Numbered from the stretch's first letter, positions 36,001-45,851 are shown. The stretch is DNA of 64,000 nucleotides from Isoetes taiwanensis (GCA_021234155.1 JAJEKV010000075.1:4418230-4482229); one strand, 5' to 3'. Notes: a model not told the origin generated them from the letters alone. Numbers and translations are program-made.

Positions 36001-36500
36001 TTGCCGTCGGGCGCTGGGAAGGTCACCTTCCGCTTCCACAATCAATGATGGCCCCTCGCTGGTCCAAGATACTCCATTCCTATAATCAAATTAGACTTGC
36101 CGATGCCCATTACACGCGGCCATCCGGATATTAATCCACGGGCAAGTCGACGCCGGTTGATCCTCTTGCCCGTCCGGCCCGCTTTATCGCCTACTTGCTA
36201 AAACAACGGGCCTCGCTGCCGACTTCAGTGGTTTCAACTTCAACATTTCCACCATCCTTTGGGATGCAAAATTATGGCTACTTCCCCGTCTATCGGACTA
36301 TGAAAGACTTGGCCTTGGCCTTCCCAACCGTGGGAAATTACCTTATAATCGACTCTCTCGCTTGCTCTCACATCTATTGCGGCAAAGATATGACACTCAC
36401 CACAGATGTAGTCTGCGCCGTGCATTCGTCGCCGCATGTGGTATCCCAATCTCCCAACTCCGCTAGTCTTTTGCGACTCATGGACGAGGGGCACATTTTT
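33040..36500 (-). pseudogene. Copy B pol (chromodomain back to protease)
   Basis: The second pol of copy B. The chromodomain start is open at 33246-33058 (VPELILDKAFKKTRRSEFLQ). Integrase core lies at about 33999-33445 (LMVVVDKLSKMVH), RNase H at 34600-34750, with [20 protein letters not shown] open at 34574-34380. RT covers 35070-35700, with the catalytic FFDDILVYSR in the ORF 35332-35087. Protease traces are at about 35900-36490. Multiple frameshifts. Confidence 0.78.
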
Positions 36501-38448
36501 CTATGGCCCGGCTGGAAGCACCCGAAGCAAAGCCGCTTTTCTATACACCATGGAATAAAATAACGGCTAAGATTAGCCAAATGGCTATTTTGTAGCAGTT
36601 TTACAAGAAAAACGGCTAAAGTAAATGGAAAAATGCCCTCAAAAAAAAGAAAAATTTTAGCCCAATTTTTTTCTCGCCCCCACAAGTGAGCTTCTAGGTT
36701 GAATAGCCAAACCTTTACCTCCGGACATATCCATCAGGACATCGATTAGCTAAACTTAAGATAGAGTGGGCTTGGAAAAATGGATAGATTAGCCCGAAAT
36801 TCAACACCAATGTAATCGCACCAACTTTTAACAAATTTCAAATAGGATTTATATTTTTCTTTTTTTCCTTTTTCCACTTTCTTTCTTGTTCCAAGTACAA
36901 AGTTGAAGTATTAGAGAAAAGGAACAATGTAGTCCCTTTTTTTAGGTTTTGAACATGTTCATGTATATTTGTGTCTTGATTTATGTATTTATAATAAATT
37001 CAATGTCTTTGCCAAAATGCTTGGATTTTTTTAAATTACTATAGCGTGATGGCTAATATGTGCTTCTCCATTTTGTGAAAGTTTAGCCAAAAGCAAGAAA
37101 TTGTGATGGAGAAAAACCATTTAGTTTAGCCAAGTGTTAGAAACTTCTTGTCCCGATTTGAAGGTAGTTTAGCTAAACCTATTTTGGCTACACCAAAATA
37201 TAGGAGTAGTAATTTATTCCATGCTATACACTCCTGCCTCTTCTCCTTGGGCATAGCCTGCAAAAAGGATCGCACTGCTTTGGAGTAGTTTGACCCCTCC
37301 TGCTTGTCTTTGAAGGACACCTGCTTCTTCTCGTGCTGCTTCCCCTTGTTGCCACCATATGGGGCTCTAGCCGGGCTGAATTTGGGTTGCCCTAGGGCTA
37401 TAACTCCCTGTTGCCTTGCCTTTATCCTGGAAGTACTGCTGCCTCTGCCCGCTATTCTCGAGGTCCCGCCCTTGCAAGCTTATTGCCTTGGACTCGCTTC
37501 GACAATTGTCTTAGGGTTTATTCCCCCTACAAGCTTGCGGATCTCATCATTCAGCCCCTCAATATAGCTCTCCACCGCATGCTTTTCACCCAACTTTGAC
37601 ACATAAAGTCTTTAGCCTCATGAATTCCTCAGATATTTACGACTGATTTGTTTCCTTGCCGTAACCTCGTAGAACCGCCAAATCATCTTTGGACTTGTGC
37701 TCCTTGGGGCGTAATGGCGCTTTTGAAGGCTTTAGCAAACTTCTTGAACATACAAGCATCCTCGCTTAAGCCATGGGCCTTTGCATAACCCTTTCCACCA
37801 AATTCGCTATTTGCTCCTTTCAAGTTGGTACATTGTCACTCTGCCTTTTCCTTATCCTTCATACCATAAACATTGCCATATTCACTCATCTCATCCCCAG
37901 CCATGCCTGCGCTTCCATGCTCGACCTGTTCTCCCCGAATTGCTCGAGCTTCCCTTCCCTTCCAAACATTGCCAGTCGCAGAATCTACCTTCTTCTTCCG
38001 GTAGTCGAGGCTCACGGTGTCCCTTTGTCGTCCATCTATGGCGCCCCTCGCCTTCCATCTGCTGTGTTTCTTTGCCTTTGCATCTTTTTCTGTTCTCGGC
38101 CTGCTCTTCCTCTTCCTCTGAAGTCTGAGTCGAAATCCGAACTTGAGTCGGAGGATCCCGAGCTGGAGGACCTCCTTCTCTTGCTCCTCTTCTTGTCCCT
38201 TCCTGTTTTTCGAAGCTGATGCTTTGAGGCAAGTGGCGTTGCCCACCCAACCCGCTCCCACTTGTGCGGCCAACAAAGCCTTTATCTGCTCGAGGTCCGT
38301 CCTCATCGTGATATTTCCTCTTAAGGGGTAATGGGTCCAAATTCCTCGAACAGGGTTCCCTTGCCGGGGTGGCCTGGGTGGGCTCTGTTCTTCCATATGG
38401 TCTCGGCGTTGTCGTTCCCTCCCAGCTTAGGCCTCTAGCTGCATACAC
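36480..38448 (-). pseudogene. Copy B gag, interrupted by a DNA transposon
   Basis: In sense: N-terminal basic and Ser/Glu-rich linker (38250-38090), DEMSEYGNVYG (about 37890), the gag core (about 37700-37560) and KAVRSFLQAMPKEK (about 37290-37240). The 675-bp transposon at 37223-36549 follows, then the zinc knuckle CFGCFQPGHRKMC (36530-36492; C-x2-C-x4-H-x3-C) where gag meets protease. Frameshifts are present. Confidence 0.75.
36549..37223. mobile_element. Non-autonomous hAT-like DNA transposon, 675 bp
   Basis: Flanked by a perfect 8-bp duplication CTATACAC (36541-36548 and 37224-37231). Ends form a terminal inverted repeat CATGGAATAAAATA / CATGGAATAAATTA (one mismatch). Copy A has the empty site at the matching position (about 24745-24755). 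The ends contain repeated ggctaa/ttagcc motifs (36564-36615, 36700-36760, 37080-37180), as expected for subterminal transposase sites of hAT elements. No coding capacity. Superfamily is assigned from duplication length. Confidence 0.8.
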
Positions 38449-38461
38449 AAATAATTCATAG

Positions 38462-40137
38462 CTATATGGTTAGTTTTACTTGTTCTCTTGCATTATTTAT
38501 GTTTTGTTGGTATAGTTGTGGGATAAAATACATCAACAAAACATTTAAAGTGCAAAAGAAATTATATTCATATATTATATAATATTTTAGTACAAAAAAG
38601 TCTCCTGGGATCAAGAGTCTAACTAATCTTGAAATCGCCCGGTAAGATGGGTTGTCCTCTAGGAACTTCTTAACTTGGGCGTTCCCTCCCCAATGTCCCA
38701 AGTTCCTCGAAGACGTTCTTTGACGCCGCATGCAAGGCTCTCGCCAAGTCTTCCACTCTAAGGATGGATGTGAGGGGCCGCGCCACGCTAATCTCGCCTC
38801 GACGTCGATGAGGTATGGCAAAGTCGAAGAGGTCAAGTGCCATTGCTCTCTTGACTAGGACAGCATAGTCGACATTTGTCGCTATTCGAGCATGCCTGGC
38901 CAAAGCGATAGTGCAATCGGCATGAACACTCCTTCCTCACCCCCGGGGCTGAATTTGCGGTGTACCACCGCTATTCTCCCATAGCAAGCGAGTGGCGGTA
39001 GTACCTACATGTCGTTGTCGCGTCATGATGATTCCCCACTTGTTTGGCCTCTGCTCTATGCCGCCTCTAAGATATTCGGCCGACCTCTATCTCGGTGAGC
39101 TCCGGTAGTCTTCGATTGTGGAGTCGACTTCGGCAGGTCGATTCACGCTCCTCTTCTTTGGAGGTGGTGTCGAGGGACTTCGGCATCGGGATCTTTGGTG
39201 GTCTTGCCTCGATCCCCATCCGTTCCCGAATGGCGAGGAACTCTTCTTCGATGATGTGTCTCGGTCTCCATAACCTACCTTATCTTCTTTGTATGCGGAT
39301 GTCGGAAGTCGCTTCCCTGAGTAAAACGTCGGCTTCCCTTGAAGCGGGAAGTCCGAGACTCCCGGACGATGAAGTCGCCCATGTCGGACTCCCAGGGCTT
39401 GGTGGAGCAGTTCATCCAATCCGGAGCTCCTCTCTCTGCATTGGGGAGGTTCGATGTCGGTGAGTAGATACTCCTCTCCTGATTGATGATGATAGGGGCT
39501 AGGCTTGTGATGCCTAGCCCAAGTGGGGAGCAACTTTCGATGGTCTGCGGCTCGCTCGAAGTTGACCAGCTCCTGTTCTGCTTGTTGCCGTTCCTCTTCT
39601 GAGTCTAGCTCGGTGTACTCTTCGTCGTCCGACTCCTCTTCTTCTTCCCTTCCTTCTTGCTCTTGCTGGTACTGCAAAAGCATCTGCTCTTCTTCTCGGG
39701 GCGCTATGGGGTCCACCTCCATGGGAGGAATAGAGGTTGCCCCAAAGGGTTTTTGACGCACCGGTGGGATAGGAAAAATAGCTAAAGGCGGCGGTGTAGG
39801 AAAAATACTTGGTCCTCATTTGTCGGGGACCATGTAGTCTGGTAGCCTCTGCGCCTTGTTAGTTAGGTACTTGGCGATGTTGGGGACATCACCCAAAGCT
39901 GCTTGAAGGGATGGGCGGGGAACAAAATAGCCTATGCAAGGGGGAACCTGGACAAGGGAGGATCCTACCCTAGCTTGGAACTCTGCTAAGACTTGTCTAT
40001 ATGCTGGGGTTGCATTCAGCGTGGCTTGGATATCTATTTCCCTCCCAAAGACTCGGAAGATGTCATTGACATCCGCCCGGCAACATGGACACCGGCGCTG
40101 TACCATCGCTGAAGTCGGCCGGTGGCCATTGATCTAG
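38462..40137 (-). pseudogene. Copy B acidic ORF upstream of gag
   Basis: More intact than copy A. Segments in sense: 40106-39816 (DVNDIFRVFGREIDIQA, then AYRQVLAEFQARVG), 39761-39087 with a strongly acidic run (residues about 35-60 of this segment, including EEEESDDEEYTELDSEEE), a Lys/Arg/Ser-rich tail (KKSSSPF, PPPKKRS), and 38903-38462 ending QVKKFLEDNPSYRAISRLV...KLTI-stop. No known domain recognised. It sits between the H3-like ORF and gag. Acidic tracts followed by basic tails occur in histone chaperones, but composition alone cannot show that. Confidence 0.5.
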
Positions 40138-40443
40138 CGAAGAAGAGAGTATCAAACGGATCACGTAAGCACCTCGAGGAGCTGGAAGATCGCCTAAGCG
40201 ATGGAGAGCAAACTTGCGGTGGTGCTAAATGAGAAATGGAGGACCTATTTATAGAAAAGGGAAAAACCCTAATTTTTGGATGATCTAGAATTTACTGGGA
40301 TTGGGTGATCCTGATCTATTAAAGGGGCAATTGAGAGTTTGAAGACTACTTTTAGGTTTAAAGCATGCTAAGATGGACTAATAAACCTATTGCAACAATT
40401 TGGAGATCATTTGGATATGGCATGGTGAAGAAAATCTTGAGAG

Positions 40444-40511
40444 GTCTCACCGCTTTCGCCTGCACCGATAATGAAAAGTTCATTTTCTCGCCTCGCCGAC
40501 GCGTGTGAGAC
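40444..40511. repeat. Foldback, copy B inner pair, unit 1
   Basis: gtctcac ... gtgagac ends with inner aatgaa/ttcatt hairpin. A long, nearly continuous palindrome of about 68 bp. Confidence 0.75.
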
Positions 40512-40642
40512 ATGGGCTCTAAATGGGCTAAACTTGATCAATTTGGTGATCTAAGGGTGTAATTCTACCGACTCGTCGAGATAGGCAGAATTGACCCTTT
40601 ATTTGGTCGATTTGGAGCTGCTTTGGGCACTTTTGGGGCATG

Positions 40643-40708
40643 GTCTCACACGCTTAGCCCGACCAAAAATGAGATTCTCATTTTCTCGTCCTAGCGGACG
40701 TGTGAGAC
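40643..40708. repeat. Foldback, copy B inner pair, unit 2
   Basis: Perfect 10-bp ends gtctcacacg / cgtgtgagac with an inner perfect palindrome aaatgagattctcattt. 199 bp from unit 1. Confidence 0.8.
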
Positions 40709-40852
40709 ATCGTCTCAATTTTGCTCAAAACTCCAATTTGACCAAAACAAAAGATAGAATTCAATATGCTAACCTAATTAAGCAAGATTTGGACACATTA
40801 TTTACACAAAAATTCTTTATATTAACAAAAATTTTCGTTATTTACAAAAGGT

Positions 40853-42110
40853 TCAAGGGCGTTCTCCCTTGATGTGTCTAGCTAAGTACATATCCCCGCC
40901 TCATGAGCGTGACCCTCTTGCGAACTGTGGCAGCCGTGGAATCTTCAAAATGCTGCACTATTTTTTAGCCTCTCGCCGCCTCAGGCACAAAGAAAGATTT
41001 CATCGGTCACGCGCATGTCCGGTGTTGTACTCCTGCATGACTTCTGGGACCAAAGCGTTGAAATGGTGCCCGGGGATCAAGAGTCCGTAACCCATTTGGA
41101 AGTGCCCGGATTTCCTTGAGGGCCCTCTGCTCCTTCTGCTTGCTCTTGGTCCGCTTCTTTCACATTGCTCGAGGAGGCTTGGGCTTGGGTGGCGGCTTGA
41201 GTGCGGCTTTTGTTAGGCGTTAAGCCTTCAATCGTTCTCACCACATTGCTCCACGGTAGTAAAGCGTTATGCGCCTCCACTTCGCCATATAGGCGTTGTG
41301 CTCCTTAATCTTCTTCTGATAGACCTTGACCGTGTCTATCACGTACGCCTCCCGTTGGGGTCGCGAGGCTTTAACTCTATCCCACGTCGGGAAAGGTGGG
41401 GCCTTCGGCGCCGCCTGGCTGTTCTTCCCGCTTTCGTGTCGCCGCTTCCTTTCCGGTACTTCCTTCTCCACGACCGGGGGTTTTGAAGAGCTTGCCCCCC
41501 CCAGTGTTGGGGATGTAATCTTCGTCCGAAGTCGCTCGGTGAGAAGGCGGTCTGCCTTTCGCTGATGGCTCGTTGATGACGGGACCCCGCCTAAAACACC
41601 AACCTTCACAACTTTTCTCTTGCCCATTTAATGGCTTTGGCCTTCCTCTTCTTGACCCGCCCGGCCGTGGTTAGGTCGTCTTCCCGCTCTTCGTCCTCCT
41701 CTCGGCGGCACTCCTTGGCTTCATACTTGGCGATTAAGGCCACGAGGTCCGGCTTCTTGGCCGAGGGGCTAAGCCGGTGCCGCTGCTCCTCTCTCTTTCC
41801 TCCTCATGCGGGGGCCGGGCCCAAGCCCCTCGAGTTGCTCCTCGGCGGTTGGCTGCCCTAATCTGCTCCCGTTCCTCCCTGTTCCTCCTCTCCTCTTGAC
41901 CCATCTCTTGAGAATCTGGCATAATGTCCTGGCCGCTCCTCTTCTATGACCTCCAGTGCGCTCCGATCCGACCACGCCTCCTCATTTGGAAGAAGATTAG
42001 CCTTGCCGGAAAAGCGTTCTTGGGTATCCTCACGATGGCGGGATCGATCGGGCGCTGAGGATCCACGTCGTGGCGGGGCTTTAAAAGCGGTCTGCTTTGT
42101 CGCGGGCCAT
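40853..42110 (-). pseudogene. Histone H3-like ORF of the chromovirus (N-terminal basic extension + C-terminal H3 fold)
   Basis: An extra ORF between primer site and gag. A likely start ATG is 42110-42108 (MARDKADRF). The first ~300 residues are Arg/Lys/Glu-rich with no known domain (one open part 41627-41238 includes YVIDTVKVYQKKIKEH). From about 41150 the frame resembles H3. A basic tail (KKRTKSKQKEQ) leads directly into RALKEIRAL (H3 ALREIRKYQ), then APF and FNALVPEVMQEY (H3 PFQRLVREIAQDF). EAARG, IVQHFEDSTAA, KRVTLM and DMYLARHIKGERP-stop follow (H3 EAAEAYLVGLFEDTN, KRVTIM, DIQLARRIRGERA). The order, spacing and stop position match H3. At least three frameshifts or stops break it, including one extra G near 40895 (a GGGG run). 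It is not a processed host H3 copy in this position, because two element families share it. Confidence 0.78.
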
Positions 42111-42298
42111 ATTTGACTGGTTCTTCAATCCGAAGCCAGCGCCCGAAAGATCGCCTTGGCAGCAGAGCGATTTTCTGAGGAGGGGACGCGGAAATGGGGG
42201 GGGTCCAGATCTATTTATAGGGGTCGATTTTTTAGGTCAAATTCCAAACTACCTTTTTGGGTTACCTAAAACATCTAGAACACCTAAATTTAAGCATG

Positions 42299-42369
42299 GT
42301 CTCACACGTTGCGCCCAGACCGATAATGAAAAGTTCATTTTCTCGTCCCGGGCGGCGACGCAGTGAGAC
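42299..42369. repeat. Foldback, copy B outer pair, unit 1
   Basis: gtctcacacgttgcgccc pairs with gggcggcgacgcagtgagac. Inner aatgaa/ttcatt hairpin as in 40444-40511. Confidence 0.75.
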
Positions 42370-42504
42370 ATGGTGGGTCCCGCTATTAATTTTATACTTT
42401 TTAAGCGTATAATATGCCAATTTTACTATTTCTTAGCTCAAAATTAGAATTATCAAGTTATTTTTTCCGTAATTTATGACTTTTTGGTGTGTTTGAAGCT
42501 GAAT

Positions 42505-42571
42505 GTCTCACACGTTGCGCCCAGCCCGAAAATGAGATTCTCATTATCTGTCCTGGCGCGACGTGTGAGAC
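42505..42571. repeat. Foldback, copy B outer pair, unit 2
   Basis: gtctcacacgttgcgcc pairs with ggcgcgacgtgtgagac. Inner aaaatgaga/tctcatt hairpin as in 40643-40708. 206 bp from unit 1. Confidence 0.8.
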
Positions 42572-42744
42572 CACCCTACTTTTTGAAGGTTGGCTCACCA
42601 ATTTTAGTCTTTTTATGTTTTTCATTCATTCTAACTGTTACTAGCTTAGCATAAACTACAAAAATGAGAAAACAAATTTCCCATTTCTCGAGGTTTAAGG
42701 ATCCTATCAAGTTAGTGCTATTGGGAGCATGGTCAGTGCTTTGC

Positions 42745-42759
42745 TCTTGGTCACCAAGA
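42745..42759. other. Inverted repeat next to the primer binding site
   Basis: tcttggt, one base, accaaga. Same arms as 15227-15242 in the sister family. Confidence 0.65.
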
Positions 42760-42764
42760 ACATT

Positions 42765-42776
42765 GCTCTGATACCA
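42765..42776 (-). promoter_or_regulatory. Primer binding site for initiator-Met tRNA
   Basis: In sense TGGTATCAGAGC, one base after the 5' LTR, complementary to the 3' end of plant tRNA-iMet. This fixes the element's orientation. Confidence 0.92.
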
Positions 42777-42777
42777 C

Positions 42778-44450
42778 TGTGACGTCCCCTACTCGTATAC
42801 ACACTCACCGTATACAAACAGGAGTTCTCCCCCCATACCAGCTCCATGCCGATACGGGGCCCTCCACGCTGACATGACACCGCAACCGGGTTCCGTTGGG
42901 GAAGAGTGAAGGGGTCATTTTACCCTCGCCCCTCGGGGCCTACCTAGTCTGCGGGCGTAAACATACATGTCGGTATATAACATAAGCACATATCCACCTC
43001 GAAGGGTGGTCCATCACATCTGCATAAACAAGGGTGAGCACAATACATATGGGAAGCCCTACCCGAGGCTCAGACTCAAGGGGATGACTGACGGCTTGGG
43101 TCTCCAGAGTTCATTGCAAACAGAATTCATGGCAATGGATTTGGCTGGCATATGAACATGGCATAGTGTTGTCCACTCCATCCGCCCCTCCTGTGCACAC
43201 TTTGCAGAGTAGGCTGAAAAGTGTCGGGACCTGACTGTAGCCCGCCGGATGCATAGCCAAAGGGGCTATTCCTGGGTCTCATCCTCCCAGTTCCGATGGG
43301 GCGAAAGGGATCACTCCCCTCTAGAGATCCGCATGCCGACTCAAGGTGACTAGAGGGCCACCGCCTCAGTGTCGACCAACCCACTCGAAAGTGTACACCA
43401 CTTCACGGGGTGTCGAGTCCATGCCCTACCCACACCTCGCTGGTAAGCCATTAGACCTAGTCACTATGATCCCCGGTAGGCCTTACACACTAGAGGGATG
43501 GCTTCAAGAGTCGAAACATGAATCTCCTTCTTAGCCGGTCCCCGCCCCTTCACCCACAACCAGGTGTGGTTCTTTGTGCACAGGCGAATCTATAGTGTGC
43601 TAGAGAGGCTAATCTAGGAGCATCTACTACCAAGCTTGAGGTCTCTAACCCCCTTCCCAATACAAGGAGTTCATAGAGATATATCATCCATATATATCAC
43701 AGAAGAACTAAAGAACTATATCTAATCTATATCATAGAGTTAGGTTCTTTAGTTAGAGGCTGGTATCTAGAGATCTAGAAGGCTGCTATGGGCAATTTAA
43801 TAGGCTAAACCTACTGATTCTATGACTAAAACATGGTTTAAGCTATTAAATTGCCTAAATACCTGATCCTTGAGTGGCTCCTCCTGACCTGAGTTCGACC
43901 ATCCTGCTGAAACGCTCGAATCAAGGGAAACTAATGGTGCAATTCTCTCGGGCAGAGTCTGGGAGGCGGTTTTGGCTCTTGAGGCAGCCAAAACAGAGCT
44001 CTAAAACCCTAGAAACAAAAAAAAATGCAAGTTAGGGTTTCCCTTCTTAAATAGACAAGGGGTTGGCTAGGGTTTCCAATTAGCCCCTTTAGGCATGTGG
44101 GATAATTGGGAATGGGCCCACTTGCCTTTAATGGCTAGGTGGCAAGATGTGCCCACATGGGAATGTGTGCCCACATTAATGTGTACATTGGTAAATGTGC
44201 ACATTAATTGCACACTTGGGTATGGCCCACTTGGCATAAAGTGTCCACATGGAAATGTGTGCCCACATTAATGTGTACATTGGTAAATGTGCACATTAAT
44301 ACTAATGCACATTCTTAGCAAGTTGCCCCCTAGGGCTACCCACTTGGCTACATGTGCCGGGCAGACACGCCGTCGAGTGGCGTGTAATGCGGCGTGGGCG
44401 AGGCAAGATAAAGATACCGCCCCGGGACCGTATCGCCCCGGAACGTCACA
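42778..44450 (-). repeat. LTR 3 (5' LTR in sense), 1673 bp
   Basis: TGTGACGTCC ... GGAACGTCACA, with perfect 8-bp terminal inverted repeats TGTGACGT/ACGTCACA. Carries the U3 repeat (44155-44300, with an extra short insertion), TATA-like box (44053-44047) and telo-box motifs seen in LTR 1. Confidence 0.9.
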
Positions 44451-44455
44451 TCACT
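44451..44455. repeat. Target-site duplication TCACT (right)
   Basis: Identical to 18634-18638. Joins the interrupted Ulp1-like exon. Confidence 0.85.
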
Positions 44456-45101
44456 GAATGTCATTGAAATAGTGAAATCCGGGATGAAGGGGATTGTGGT
44501 AGCTAAATGCCATCATATCCTTGCACCTATCCTTGAGAATGACCATTTTGTGCTGGCTATTTTTACGTTCGCACCATCTGATTCCAAGATCCTACCTGCA
44601 CCAGCAATTCACGTCTTGAATCCTCTTACAGATTATGCGACGAACGAGAAAGCAATCAAAGGGTATGTAATACTTTAAGTTGTTGCTTTGCTTTTCTTCG
44701 CTATTTCGGTCTGCTAAATTTTGTGATATGTACGGTCAAGTATCTAGAGGCGTCGATTTCATGAAGAGAAATAATGTTAACCGGATTTAGCAAGTAGAGG
44801 TGTCACAACAGCCCGATTTAACATCATGTGGGTTGTATGTGATGGGATTTATGCACAAATATGTTGAAGCTCTTGTCTCTGGTAGAGATATAGAAGTAAG
44901 TTGTATGCCTTCCCTTGTATGTACTGCATCTCATGTTCCTTTAAATATTTCTAACCTTATTTATGGATGTCACAGATTACATATAAATGGTTCTCTCATG
45001 AATACGCCCTGTCACGACGACAATTTTTAATAGATGCTTTGGTCACGCATTGTGATGCCAATCCGAAAGAATGTATCAGCCAGCAGTCCTCTGATTTCTA
45101 A
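44456..45101 (+). pseudogene. Catalytic exons of the Ulp1/C48-type cysteine protease gene
   Basis: C48 peptidases process SUMO-type precursors or deconjugate them, and many plant copies are transposon-borne. Exon 44456-44662 holds the catalytic His region (ILAPILENDHFVLAIFTF) and the acidic-residue position (HVLNPL, Asn or a nearby residue instead of Asp). Exon 44791-44895 holds the Gln and Cys motif (QQPDLTSCGLYVMGFMHKY). Exon 44976-45101 is the C-terminal helix region (HEYALSRRQFLIDAL) to a TAA stop. GT...AG junctions are visible. The first intron phase does not match, and the LTR insertion splits the first exon in the frame ITEG-S-LNVIEIV, so the gene is dead. Confidence 0.72.
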
Positions 45102-45452
45102 TTTAAAGAAACTTCTGATTTTTTATTTATGATTGATGCACAGTAGAAGATATGAGAACAGAATTTGAGCTGATTATGAGTCTGAGTATCTGATTTTGCA
45201 AGATGAACTATGTAACAGGCTTATATCTATTTTTTGTTCACATTTCCTATCATAAGGAATGTGTAAATGACACTATGCTGAATAATATACTACTGATAGT
45301 ATACTTTATGACTATGTAAGTTATAATTATGAATATAAAAAACACCTTACCTCCAAAAAAAAAAAATTTTCTGATTTAGAGAAGCCTTGTACCTTTTTTG
45401 GTCAATCAAAACAGTTACTTAATTGTTTCGAGTGATATGTTTTGTGACCTTG
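45102..45452. other. 3' flank of the Ulp1-like gene
   Basis: AT-rich, no ORF. Probably 3' UTR and intergenic. Confidence 0.4.
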
Positions 45453-45675
45453 TACCACACCACACCCCTCCACCACACTCCACCACCACCACCACACTCC
45501 ACCACACCACATCACACCACAATCCACAACACCATACCACACCACCACACCCCCCACCACACTCCACCACACCCACCACACCACCACCACCACCACACTC
45601 CACCACACCACATCATACCCACTACACATACCACCACCACACACCACTCCACCACCCCCCACCACCACCACCCTC
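45453..45675. repeat. CA/CCA-rich minisatellite
   Basis: About 220 bp of caccac/cacaccac units with frequent 'actcc' interruptions. The minus strand is GGTG-rich. The open frames across it (His/Pro/Thr or Gly/Val/Trp repeats) are artefacts of the repeat. Confidence 0.85.
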
Positions 45676-45851
45676 TCTGAATTGAATGTTCCTCTCCTTG
45701 CAATTGATCAGTCCAATGGGAATGGCAATCCGATCTCTCTTGGTTAATTTCGGTTCTAACTAAAGGTATTTTTCCCCTGTTCTCATTTTCTTCCTTTCTG
45801 TTGCTCAATTTTTTGCATACACTTTTGTTGGTTCACCCTGAACTTTCTGCA

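Larger units (their letters stand above)
42111..42744. other. Leader with foldbacks
   Basis: Noncoding leader between primer site and the H3-like ORF, holding the outer foldback pair and AT-rich spacers. Confidence 0.6.
18639..44450 (-). mobile_element. 25.8-kb composite chromovirus: LTR-internal-partial LTR-internal-LTR, with H3-like ORFs
   Basis: One insertion, flanked by TCACT, of a Ty3/gypsy element read on the minus strand. Sense order: 5' LTR (44450-42778), primer site, foldback pair, H3-like ORF, foldback pair, acidic ORF, gag, duplicated pol (copy B), partial LTR (29674-29131), then copy A with the same order to the 3' LTR (20308-18639). Copy A lacks the start of the leader/H3 ORF and half an LTR through one deletion. 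Copy B has a 2.4-kb duplication of chromodomain-IN-RT and a 675-bp DNA transposon. Removing these gives about 10.0 kb internal and about 13.3 kb in total, large for a chromovirus. All coding parts carry frameshifts. Confidence 0.88.

Noticed and set aside
39816..40106. A RING-finger-like CPCCR motif at the start of the copy B acidic ORF
   Set aside because: Copy A reads differently at these codons, no further Cys/His ligands occur in spacing, and the region is error-prone. The motif is probably chance.
40444..42571. CRISPR-like array (regularly spaced repeats)
   Set aside because: Only two units per site, each a palindrome about 66 bp long with ~130-bp spacers, inside a plant retrotransposon leader.
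45398..45685. His/Pro/Thr-rich and Gly/Val/Trp-rich ORFs
   Set aside because: Open frames created by the CA-rich minisatellite.
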